Shown piece after piece: positions 34,884-42,413 of a stretch of 64,000 nucleotides of DNA. The stretch comes from Anaerohalosphaera lusitana (GTDB taxonomy: Bacteria; Planctomycetota; Phycisphaerae; Sedimentisphaerales; Anaerohalosphaeraceae). The number at the start of each line of letters is the position of its first letter. The stretch's first letter is position 1. The stretch spans positions 3,898,593 through 3,962,592 of the forward strand of contig NZ_CP019791.1 in NCBI RefSeq assembly GCF_002007645.1. Direction: 5' to 3'. Below the pieces are notes generated by a model. That model searched no databases. It was not told where the DNA came from and worked only from the letters and a program-made list of their open reading frames with translations. Both the position numbers and the translations under genes were made by a program.

Positions 34884-35123
34884 ATCTTACATAAGCCCTT
34901 TATTTACAGCTGTTTATGATTGACAGGCAGGGATTTTACGGTATGATTACTGCCATGATTTCGCGTGTATAGATTGTTCCGAACTGTACTTTTGGCAATG
35001 CTTGTTGTGATGCCAGAAGTCGGGCAAATAGTTAAGCTGAAAGGAGTGATAGACCATGTGACAAAGTGATAACACGGGCAGACATTAAAAAAAGAATTGA
35101 ATGTATTTTTTTGGAGATTTTTT
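34884..35123. other. Intergenic region upstream of AlpA-like gene
   Basis: This 240-bp stretch precedes the replication/integration module. No strong promoter pair or terminator was identified. Confidence 0.4.
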
Positions 35124-35348
35124 ATGAATTTACAAAAACTGATAAATGCTAAACAGCTAGGCGAATTGCTGAGCCTGTCCAGAAGGCAGGTATTCAGGCT
35201 CAACTCGTCCGGCAAGATTCCGGCACCCCTGAGAATTGGGGGGAGTGTCCGCTGGAACAGCGAAGAGGTGCACGCATGGATTGACAATGGAGCACCCGCA
35301 AGACAGCAGTGGGAAGCCATGAGAACGGCAGGAGGAGCAGTAGTATGA
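35124..35348 (+). CDS. AlpA/excisionase-like helix-turn-helix protein
   Basis: About 74 residues, start ATG 35124 with GGAG upstream; an earlier ATG at 35097 is less well placed. The protein has the MerR-like winged helix-turn-helix of the AlpA/Xis class: LINAKQLGELLSLSRRQVFR, then GKIPAPLRIGGSVRW and EEVHAWID. Such small proteins act as excisionases or as activators of the integrase gene. It opens the rightward module that ends in the integrase. Confidence 0.85.
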   Translation: MNLQKLINAKQLGELLSLSRRQVFRLNSSGKIPAPLRIGGSVRWNSEEVHAWIDNGAPARQQWEAMRTAGGAVV

Positions 35349-35466
35349 GTATGAAAAAAGAAAGGCCGCAGCGCCAACTGCGACCCAATTATGAATCTTT
35401 GCAAAAGGATGTTAACAGAACAACTGTACATTGTCAACTAGGTTCAAAACGGGGAGGTGTGCAGCG

Positions 35467-35976
35467 ATGACGGATATGTATATCAAGATTTTCCCGGAAG
35501 TCATGGAGCTGCCCGAGCTAAGTCATTCGGCAAAGCTGGTGTACTGTGCTGTACTAAGTTTTCGCGGCAGGGCTCTGAAAATGAGCAATGCTTGCATTGC
35601 GCAGCTAACAGGCAGGAGTGTAAGGACAGTGAAACAGACATTGACTACCCTGAGGTCACTTGGACTTATCTACCTCGAAAACGAGCAAAGCCGGTACAGA
35701 CGAATCTATCCAACAACTGAAATTGAAGAATCTACTGGGGAAAAACTACGCCCCTACTGGGGCAATTTAGCGCCCCTACTGGGGAAGCTAGTTACCCACA
35801 GAAGGAAAGAAGGTAATAGAAGTAATGCAGGAAGTGCTGGTTATGAGTCTTCCTGTGAAGTACCTGTGGGTGATGATTCAGAATTGCTGGGCATACCGGA
35901 ACTCTACCCCACGCAGGGAGAGCTTGAAGAGCTGGGATTGCATGAAGGCAAGGAGGTCATAGATGAGCAAGGATGA
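35467..35976 (+). CDS. Winged-helix replication-associated protein
   Basis: About 169 residues, start ATG 35467 after GGGGAGGTG. The first 85 residues form a winged helix (LSHSAKLVYCAVLSF, CIAQLTGRSVRTVKQTLTTL, GLIYLEN) like the N-terminal domain of plasmid and phage replication initiators. The C-terminal half is low in structure. Its stop region overlaps the start of the primase-helicase gene by 14 bases. It could recognise the origin of the element and load the next protein. Confidence 0.7.
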   Translation: MTDMYIKIFPEVMELPELSHSAKLVYCAVLSFRGRALKMSNACIAQLTGRSVRTVKQTLTTLRSLGLIYLENEQSRYRRIYPTTEIEESTGEKLRPYWGNLAPLLGKLVTHRRKEGNRSNAGSAGYESSCEVPVGDDSELLGIPELYPTQGELEELGLHEGKEVIDEQG

Positions 35977-37777
35977 ACTTCGAATGGACAGGGAAGTCCT
36001 GGTGAGAGAACTAGAGGAAGCGGGGGCAGAGTTTCAGGGCAGCAGTGATCAATGCCGCTGCCCCTTCCATGACGACCAAAATGGATCGGCCGGTGTCTAC
36101 CAGGAGAACGGTGTCTGGCGGTTCAAGTGTCACGCCTGCTATGCCAGCGGCGACGTCTTTGACGTTATTGCCAGACGGGACGGCCGGGAACTCCGGGATG
36201 TCCTGGCCGAGCATTGTGGCAGGCCGGTTAAGCCCGCCATAGAGCCGGGAAGGCCGGGAAGGCATAAACACACCACCCCACAGGTAAAGACAAGCACAGC
36301 GGCGGCTGACGGCCGTCAAAGGCCAGCTGGTAAGTTGTTTAAGACACTTGCCGAGCTGGAGGCTGGACTGCCAGGGGAAATCACCGGAAAACATGAATAC
36401 AAGAGTGCTTCCGACGATCCGGTTCATCTGGTATATCGCATCGAAACCAGTGATGGCAAGGATTACCGGCAGGCATGTCCTTGTCCAGGCGGCTACCGGC
36501 TGGCTGCACCAGACAAACCATGGACACCCTATAATCTTCCGGCCGTCGTGGAAGCCGATGAAATTGTCATGGTAGAGGGCGAGAAGGCTGCAGATGCTTT
36601 GATTAAGCATGGCATAACTGCCACGACGACCGCTGGCGGTGCTGGAAAGTCAGACCAGACGGATCTGACGCCCCTGCAAGGCAAGATGGTTACAATATGG
36701 CCGGACAATGATCCGGCGGGTATCAGGCATGCCGAGCAATTGCAGGCTGTACTACTAGAATTGAAATGCAAAGTACTCCGGCTCGACCCGGACAAGCTGG
36801 ACCTTCCCAGTAAGGGCGATGCGGTCGACTACATCGAGAGACTGCAGGATGATCAGGACATAGCTGCAGAAATAGACAAGGTGCTGGAGACGGCGGAACC
36901 AGTCCGGCCGTCTGGAAGTCTACGTCAGCATCTTCAGCAGATAAGGTCTGGTGAGCTGCAGGCAGTTCCGACGCCTTTTGAGGTCCTGGATAAAATAGCC
37001 CAACCGTTGCTGCCCGGCAAGGTGTGCCTTCTTTGCGGCAAGCCGGGGAGCGGCAAGAGTTTTTTCACCATGCAGTGCATGCTGCATTGGGCTGAAAACG
37101 ATATTCCGTTTGCCGGGCTGATGCTTGAGGAGAGCAGAGATTACCACCTCAAACGAGCACTGGCTCTTCTTGCAGACGAGCCTAAAATCCTAGATCACAA
37201 CATCCTTAGCCAGGGAGAACTTGACATCGACAGCCTCTATGACAGTCATGCCGACCGCCTGGACCGGCTGGCCTCTTATATTGACACCATGTCCACTGAA
37301 GTGCCGGACTACAATAAAGTCCTGAACTGGGCACGGGAACAGGCGGCCAATGGAAAGAAGGTGCTGGCCATCGATCCGATAACAGCCGTGAACAAGACTG
37401 AAGATGTCTGGACTGCTGACCAGAAGTTCATTGGTGAGCTACTGCGTATCCTGGATGAACATGGGGCTGCCGCATTGATCGTCACGCATCCCAAAAAGGG
37501 GAAAACGGTTCAAAGCCTGGACGATCTTGCAGGCGGAGCAGCATGGCAGAGATTCAGCCAGACTGTTTTATGGCTTCAACTTTATGACGAAGGGAAAAGG
37601 TTCCTGATCGGGCCAGATAAGACGCTACAAAATATAAACGCCCGTCTTCTCGTGGCGAAGGCCAGGGACGGCAAGTCTGGACTCAGTACTGCGTACAGAT
37701 TTGGAGAAGGATCTGTGAAGTTCAGCGAAATCGCTGTGATCACGGGCAAAGCAAAAGATAAAGGGAATGCGGCGTAG
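35963..37777 (+). CDS. Primase-helicase: CHC2 zinc finger, TOPRIM and RecA-like ATPase
   Basis: The protein is 604 residues, start ATG 35963 after AAGGAGG. Residues about 30-80 form a CHC2-type zinc finger (CRCPFHDDQNG, then FKCHACYASGDV). A TOPRIM domain follows around residues 195-255 (DEIVMVEGEKAADAL with the Glu, and TIWPDNDPAG as D-x-D). The C-terminal RecA-like ATPase begins at about 350 (LLCGKPGSGKSFF Walker A, and VLAIDPITAV Walker B). The combination is used by plasmids and phage satellites to prime and unwind their own DNA, so the element probably replicates when excised. Confidence 0.85.
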   Translation: MSKDELRMDREVLVRELEEAGAEFQGSSDQCRCPFHDDQNGSAGVYQENGVWRFKCHACYASGDVFDVIARRDGRELRDVLAEHCGRPVKPAIEPGRPGRHKHTTPQVKTSTAAADGRQRPAGKLFKTLAELEAGLPGEITGKHEYKSASDDPVHLVYRIETSDGKDYRQACPCPGGYRLAAPDKPWTPYNLPAVVEADEIVMVEGEKAADALIKHGITATTTAGGAGKSDQTDLTPLQGKMVTIWPDNDPAGIRHAEQLQAVLLELKCKVLRLDPDKLDLPSKGDAVDYIERLQDDQDIAAEIDKVLETAEPVRPSGSLRQHLQQIRSGELQAVPTPFEVLDKIAQPLLPGKVCLLCGKPGSGKSFFTMQCMLHWAENDIPFAGLMLEESRDYHLKRALALLADEPKILDHNILSQGELDIDSLYDSHADRLDRLASYIDTMSTEVPDYNKVLNWAREQAANGKKVLAIDPITAVNKTEDVWTADQKFIGELLRILDEHGAAALIVTHPKKGKTVQSLDDLAGGAAWQRFSQTVLWLQLYDEGKRFLIGPDKTLQNINARLLVAKARDGKSGLSTAYRFGEGSVKFSEIAVITGKAKDKGNAA

Positions 37778-37783
37778 TTCGTC

Positions 37784-37812
37784 TTGGACACGTCGCAGAT
37801 TAAAGGTATAAT
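37784..37812 (+). promoter_or_regulatory. Promoter of integrase gene
   Basis: TTGGAC (37784-37789) and TATAAT (37807-37812) are separated by exactly 17 bases. It lies 7 bp after the stop of the primase-helicase gene and about 100 bp before the integrase start. Confidence 0.75.
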
Positions 37813-37813
37813 G

Positions 37814-37882
37814 ACCCGTGGTAGCAATCGCAGGGGCGGGCGGTGTGATCGGCACCGCCCTGCCGCCTGTCCACTGCTACGG
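37814..37882 (+). promoter_or_regulatory. Structured leader of integrase mRNA
   Basis: The transcript would begin with a long-range stem (CCCGTGGTAGCA near 37815 with TGCTACGGG near 37875) enclosing an inner stem GGGCGGTG/CACCGCCC. It ends before the binding site GAGGA at 37900. A leader that controls integrase expression is plausible. Confidence 0.5.
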
Positions 37883-37915
37883 GTGGAGAAAACTTAACAC
37901 GAGGAAACTATACAG

Positions 37916-39460
37916 ATGGCAAGTATATTCAAACAAAAGTACACGAGTAAAGACAAGGACGGCAAGTCCGTCACCAAACAGAGCAAGAACTGGTATATCG
38001 ACTACAAGGGTCCTGACGGCGTCCGCAAGCGGGTGAAGGGCTTTAAGGACAAGGCAGCTACCAGGCAGCTTGAGGCCAAGCTGGAGAAGGAGGCAGAGCT
38101 GGCGCAGGCGGGCATTGTTGACCGGTTCAAGGAGCACCGTGATAGGCCCCTGGCGGAGCATCTGGAGGATTTCAAGTCACATCTTGAGGCCAAGGGCAAT
38201 ACGCAAAAGCATGCACAGCTTGTATACGGCAGAGCCAGCAAGGCGGTCGAGGGGTGCAAGTTCGTCGTGTGGGACGATATAAGCGCCAGCCGGGTGCAAA
38301 CCTACCTTTCCGAGCTGCGACAGGACAGAATGGTCGAGAAAACCCGCAAAACCCGAACCAAGGGAAAGACAAAGACTGAGACCAAGCTGCAACGCGGCAT
38401 TAGTCCCCAGACGTTCAACTTCTATATGCAGGCCATTCAGCAGTTCTGCCGCTGGATGGTTCAGGATCAGCGTGCACAAGCGTCCCCGATCGAGCACTTA
38501 TCGAAGATCAGCACCAAGACCGATCGCAGGCACGATCGACGGGCACTTGAACCGGATGAAATACGAACCCTGCTGCAGACTACTACGGCAAGTGACGACC
38601 GTTACAAAATGTCCGGACCCGATCGGGCTCTGCTGTATCGCCTGGCAATGGAAACCGGGCTGCGAGCATCAGAGATGAGAAGCCTGACTGTTTCGAGCTT
38701 CGATTTTAAGGCCAACACTGTCACCGTTGAAGCTGCCTACTGTAAGAACCGAGAAGAGGCCACCATTCCGCTGAAAAGTGATACGGCGGCCCTTCTGGAG
38801 GACCAATTCACTGGCAAGCTTCCTCAGGCAGTGGCTTTCAAGATGCCGAATGAGAATTACCTGGCCAAGATGCTCAGGGCCGACCTGGAGAATGCAGGCA
38901 TTAAGTACGTCGACGATTCGGGACGTTACGTGGACTTCCATGCCCTTAGGCACACTGCAGGCAGCCTGCTGGCGGCTAGCGGGGTTCACCCCAAAGTCGC
39001 CCAATCCATCATGCGGCACAGCGACATCAATCTGACAATGGGAAGATATAGCCACATATTCCGCGGCCAGGAAGCCGATGCGGTTAAAAGTCTGCCAGAC
39101 TTCTCGCTGGAAATGTCACAGGCACAAAGAGCGACCGGCACCGATGGTGAAATGGGCTCCGGCGCTTACAAACCAGCTTACAAAAAACTTACAAAAAACC
39201 CTTACTCTCGACGTCCTGCATCGTCATCCATTGTCACTGACAGAGACAAAACAAACCCTGACGCGTCCGAAACAAGCCCCTCTCGTAAGTCCAGCAGTTG
39301 GGCAGGTTTAGGCATGAAAAAAGCACCGATATCATTGTTTGACACCGGTGCTTGCCGAACGGAGGAGGAGGGATTCGAACCCCCGGAGGCTTGCGCCTCA
39401 GCGGTTTTCAAGACCGCCACCTTAAGCCACTCGGTCACTCCTCCAGTTAACTGTTTTTAG
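37916..39460 (+). CDS. Tyrosine integrase of the 24.8-kb element
   Basis: The protein is 514 residues as integrated. Core-binding domain about residues 78-190. The catalytic domain has R250 (METGLRASEM), a Lys near 277-287, H342 and R345 (FHALRHTAG), H368 (RHSD) and nucleophile Y378 (GRYSHIF), so all key residues are present. Residues 391-514 form a tail outside the fold. The last 34 codons run antisense through the attachment repeat and tRNA-Ser. In the excised circle the frame would change after codon 502 and gain a 66-residue tail encoded at 14587-14784. It has its own promoter and structured leader. Confidence 0.95.
   Translation: MASIFKQKYTSKDKDGKSVTKQSKNWYIDYKGPDGVRKRVKGFKDKAATRQLEAKLEKEAELAQAGIVDRFKEHRDRPLAEHLEDFKSHLEAKGNTQKHAQLVYGRASKAVEGCKFVVWDDISASRVQTYLSELRQDRMVEKTRKTRTKGKTKTETKLQRGISPQTFNFYMQAIQQFCRWMVQDQRAQASPIEHLSKISTKTDRRHDRRALEPDEIRTLLQTTTASDDRYKMSGPDRALLYRLAMETGLRASEMRSLTVSSFDFKANTVTVEAAYCKNREEATIPLKSDTAALLEDQFTGKLPQAVAFKMPNENYLAKMLRADLENAGIKYVDDSGRYVDFHALRHTAGSLLAASGVHPKVAQSIMRHSDINLTMGRYSHIFRGQEADAVKSLPDFSLEMSQAQRATGTDGEMGSGAYKPAYKKLTKNPYSRRPASSSIVTDRDKTNPDASETSPSRKSSSWAGLGMKKAPISLFDTGACRTEEEGFEPPEACASAVFKTATLSHSVTPPVNCF
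39163..39195 (+). promoter_or_regulatory. Candidate integrase arm-type sites (right arm)
   Basis: Three CTTACAAA copies lie here; the first 22 bp are identical to 14638-14659. They are inside the integrase coding sequence, where they encode AYKPAYKKLTK, about 165-195 bp from the right attachment site. Confidence 0.5.
39317..39353 (-). terminator. Terminator of tRNA-Ser inside the integrase gene
   Basis: AAGCACCG and CGGTGCTT form an 8-bp stem. On the minus strand the stem is followed by TTTTTT. It lies 7 bp downstream of the tRNA 3' end and is supplied by the element, within the coding sequence of the integrase on the other strand. Confidence 0.75.
39358..39420. repeat. Attachment site copy (right), within tRNA-Ser
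   Basis: It is identical over 63 bp to 14523-14585. It covers the tRNA from the anticodon stem to the discriminator plus two bases. The dyad of the anticodon stem-loop is the likely crossover region, as for many tRNA-targeting tyrosine integrases. Confidence 0.95.
39360..39444 (-). tRNA. tRNA-Ser(UGA)
   Basis: The cloverleaf is complete: acceptor GGAGGAG/CTCCTCC, anticodon stem GCGGT/ACCGC with loop CTTGAAA (anticodon TGA at 39408-39410), a long variable arm (GAGGCGCAAGCCTC), and T loop TTCGAAT. The discriminator is G and no CCA is encoded. Its 3' part was restored by the integrated element. Confidence 0.95.
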
Positions 39461-39862
39461 GCAAAACCTACCCTGCCGGGCTGGAGTCCCGCTCAGGGAT
39501 GGACAATTTACACACCAAACGTGCTGATTGCAAGGGTTAAAACGGCACATATCGGCAAAAAACATGAGTCTAAGCGACCCAAGGCTCCAGAATGTCTCAC
39601 TTTGGGCTTAAAGTGATTTTTCTACCTCAAGAATTGTTTAAGCCACACATCATGATTATAGGACGAAGGTGAAAATCCATTAATCCACACATCAAAAGCG
39701 GTTCTAGTAAAGATGAGCGGGTCAGCATTGCATGAGGCGAGTTTACGCCTGAGTCAGCCTGAAGGACCGCAAAAATCACACAAAACTGCCTAAGTCAGGC
39801 ATTGAGAGTTCCGAAAAGGAGGTGAGGCAATGATTTTTGTTTGTTTTAGGAAGTGAACGCCA
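39461..39862. other. Intergenic region between tRNA-Ser and histidine kinase
   Basis: About 400 bp containing the promoter regions of two divergent units (tRNA-Ser leftward, kinase rightward). A small hairpin AGGCG/CGCCT lies near 39,735. No gene or recognised riboswitch was seen. Confidence 0.4.
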
Positions 39863-42361
39863 ATGGCAGGGAACAAAAAAGGCGACAATATGAGCAGGTT
39901 AACAAGGTTTTTCGTTGGCCAAAATGGTCTATCTGCGGATGAAGCGGACACCTCCTGCTCACATTTTAAAGAGGAGAATATGAGAATACCATCAGTTTTG
40001 ATCGAAGATAGTCTCGAAAAAGTAGCCGCTGTAATGCGAGAGCATAACAGCACTTCGGTATGTGTGCAGTACGATGGAGGGACCAAAGAAGTATCGGCTG
40101 CAGAACTGTTTTCGCGGATAGCGCTTTGCCCGGAAATATCGAAAATGCTGACAGTCGGCGAGCTGCTGGCCGACCGGTGTTACGATTCTGACCAGGACGG
40201 CGGTAAACGCATAAAAACGATAGGCGAGTTGCTGGAGAAGAAGTACAAGAACCTTGAAGCGATATTCGACAGCGTCCCAACCGCCCTGCTTCTTGTAACG
40301 GAGGATTACAAGGTAGTTCGGGCCAACGAATCCACCCGCAATCTTACGGGCATGAGCTATGATGAGTTGATCGGAAAGCACATCTGCAAAAGCTTCGGAT
40401 GCAACGGATGCATTAGAGAGAACGGCTCCGATCTTTGTGATTTCATTCGCCCATTAGAAATGAGCAAACGGGTAGGTAAGGCCGTCCATGGTGCGGAGAT
40501 CGCAATAGACCTGGAAGATCAGACGGAACCGACAACAGTCTGGTTCTCATTAAGCGTCAGTCCCACAAAAATCGGCAACGAGAAATTTCTGGTCGTCATG
40601 CTGGACGACATCACCAGACGCAAAAGAACAGAAGAAGACCTCCGCCGGGCTCAGGAACAAACCGAGCGGGCAAAAGGCGAAATTGAAAGGATCAATAAGC
40701 AACTGGAGATCTCCGCCGAGCAGTCAAAAGCCGTCGCAAACCAGGCAGTCCTGGCAGAGAAAACCAAGAGCAAATTCGTTGCCGCGGTCAGTCATGACAT
40801 AAGAACGCCCATGAACGCGATTCTCGGCTTCGCTGACCTGCTCAAGGAGACAAAGCTAAACAAAGAACAGTCGAAGTATGTCTCAACAATAGCGGACAAC
40901 ACACGAAACCTGCTCACCTTGCTCAATGACATACTCGATCTTTCAAAACTTCAGTCAGGCCGACTGGAGCTTGAGATGAACGACTTTTCACTGTCGGCTC
41001 TGCTCGAGAATATCGAGTCACTACTCGGTTGCGAAGCCAGAAGTAAAGGGCTCGACTTCACGATAGAGCGAAACAGCGAAGTGCCGGACTTTGTCAGAAC
41101 TGATGAAAACCGTCTGCGTCAATGCCTGATGAATATCATCGGCAATGCTGTAAAGTTCACTGAAAGCGGTCACGTACACATCACAACCAACTCACACAAT
41201 AGAGAAGGTAAGCTTTTCGTGCGGTTTGATGTGGAAGACACAGGTCCAGGGGTTCCCAAAGAACAGCGAACCTCTATATTCGAATCTTTCTCTCAGAGCG
41301 ATCTGGGCAAAAGCAGCAAATACAACGGCACCGGACTGGGACTTGCAATAACCAAGAGCATAGCAGAACTGCTTGACGGCAGAGTCTGGGTGGAAAGCGA
41401 AGTGGGCAAGGGAAGCACTTTCTCGCTCGAGATCGCATTGGAAAAGGCACACAAGCCTGTCGAAAATGCATCCGGCACTGAAACAGCAGAACAGGGCCTG
41501 ACGGATGAAAAGGTCATTTACGGAAACGTGCTCGTGGTCGAGGACGCGCCGCCGAATCAGATGCTCATGAAGCTGGTGCTGGAAAAGATGGGTCTCAAGG
41601 TGGACATCGTAGAAAACGGTCAGAAGGGAGTAGATGCTGCCTGCAAGAAAGAATATGACATCATCTTCATGGACATCCAGATGCCCGTTCTCAATGGCTT
41701 CGAAGCAACGAAAGTCATACGCGAAAAAGGCATCACAACTCCTATTGTAGCTTTGACGGCCAATGCAATGAAAGGGGACGAAGATAAATGCATGAGGGCT
41801 GGATGCGATGCGTATCTTTCAAAACCGATCGACAGAACAAAACTTCGCGAGATCATCAATAAGCTTACTTCGTGCAAGCAGTCAACTTCAACAAGAATAA
41901 AGGGCAGGATCGACAAGCTCAAGGAACAGGTTCATGAGCTGACCCAAATCTGCAAAGGTGGCAAGGAAGAAGCTGACTGCACTGATTACACAAACGATGT
42001 AGAGCTTGACTGGGAGGCAGCTTTGAAATACTGCGGAGACGAGAGTGTAATAAAACGGATCGCTAATTCTATATGCGAAGACGGGCCCAAAACACTCAAG
42101 TCACTCAGGAATGCTATCGACGTCGGACGCAGCAAGGATGTATTGCTTTTCGCACATAAACTTCGCGGCAACGCCCTCACAATCGGAGCCAAAGAGCTGC
42201 CGGCCATCTGCGACAAAATTGAACAGATGGGCAGAGACGAGGATCTTTCCGGCATCGAGGAACTATACGAACAAGCGAACCAGGAATTCAACCGACTGGT
42301 TAGTTTTCTGAAGAATCCCAAATGGATGGAAATATCAAAACGAAACAGCCGTGAGCGCTAA
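39863..42361 (+). CDS. Hybrid histidine kinase (PAS-HisKA-HATPase-REC-Hpt)
   Basis: The protein is 832 residues and soluble. A PAS domain lies at about residues 125-245; it contains a Cys cluster (CKSFGCNGC, C191) that could bind a metal or cofactor. A coiled coil leads to HisKA with His311 (VSHDIRTPMN), then HATPase (NIIGNAVKF, VEDTGPGVP, GTGLGLAI). A receiver domain has D604 (FMDIQMPV), and a C-terminal Hpt domain has H765 (FAHKLRG). It is a complete phosphorelay in one chain. It is followed by a receiver-kinase and an FHA-GAF gene, so the three may form one signalling unit. Confidence 0.9.
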   Translation: MAGNKKGDNMSRLTRFFVGQNGLSADEADTSCSHFKEENMRIPSVLIEDSLEKVAAVMREHNSTSVCVQYDGGTKEVSAAELFSRIALCPEISKMLTVGELLADRCYDSDQDGGKRIKTIGELLEKKYKNLEAIFDSVPTALLLVTEDYKVVRANESTRNLTGMSYDELIGKHICKSFGCNGCIRENGSDLCDFIRPLEMSKRVGKAVHGAEIAIDLEDQTEPTTVWFSLSVSPTKIGNEKFLVVMLDDITRRKRTEEDLRRAQEQTERAKGEIERINKQLEISAEQSKAVANQAVLAEKTKSKFVAAVSHDIRTPMNAILGFADLLKETKLNKEQSKYVSTIADNTRNLLTLLNDILDLSKLQSGRLELEMNDFSLSALLENIESLLGCEARSKGLDFTIERNSEVPDFVRTDENRLRQCLMNIIGNAVKFTESGHVHITTNSHNREGKLFVRFDVEDTGPGVPKEQRTSIFESFSQSDLGKSSKYNGTGLGLAITKSIAELLDGRVWVESEVGKGSTFSLEIALEKAHKPVENASGTETAEQGLTDEKVIYGNVLVVEDAPPNQMLMKLVLEKMGLKVDIVENGQKGVDAACKKEYDIIFMDIQMPVLNGFEATKVIREKGITTPIVALTANAMKGDEDKCMRAGCDAYLSKPIDRTKLREIINKLTSCKQSTSTRIKGRIDKLKEQVHELTQICKGGKEEADCTDYTNDVELDWEAALKYCGDESVIKRIANSICEDGPKTLKSLRNAIDVGRSKDVLLFAHKLRGNALTIGAKELPAICDKIEQMGRDEDLSGIEELYEQANQEFNRLVSFLKNPKWMEISKRNSRER

Positions 42362-42413
42362 CACTAAGGCTGTGGCTCATTAAGGGTAGGCTATTAGACT
42401 GAGGCAGATTATT

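Larger units (their letters stand above)
14523..39420. mobile_element. Integrative element of about 24.8 kb in tRNA-Ser(UGA)
   Basis: A perfect 63-bp direct repeat (14523-14585 and 39358-39420) bounds the region. The right copy is part of an intact tRNA-Ser gene and the left copy is a 3' fragment. A canonical tyrosine integrase abuts the right copy, with an AlpA-like protein, a winged-helix protein and a primase-helicase beside it. No relaxase or conjugation apparatus was seen, so it is better called an integrative mobilizable or satellite-like element than a conjugative one. Cargo includes a type I restriction-modification operon and a PEP-CTERM protein. Confidence 0.9.

Noticed and set aside
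34904-35437. 177-codon minus-strand frame
   Set aside because: It covers the AlpA-like gene on the other strand and shows no family features.
39461-39862. Possible cyclic-di-GMP riboswitch before the histidine kinase
   Set aside because: A GGCAAAACC stretch recalls the motif, but the conserved second half and the overall fold are not present.
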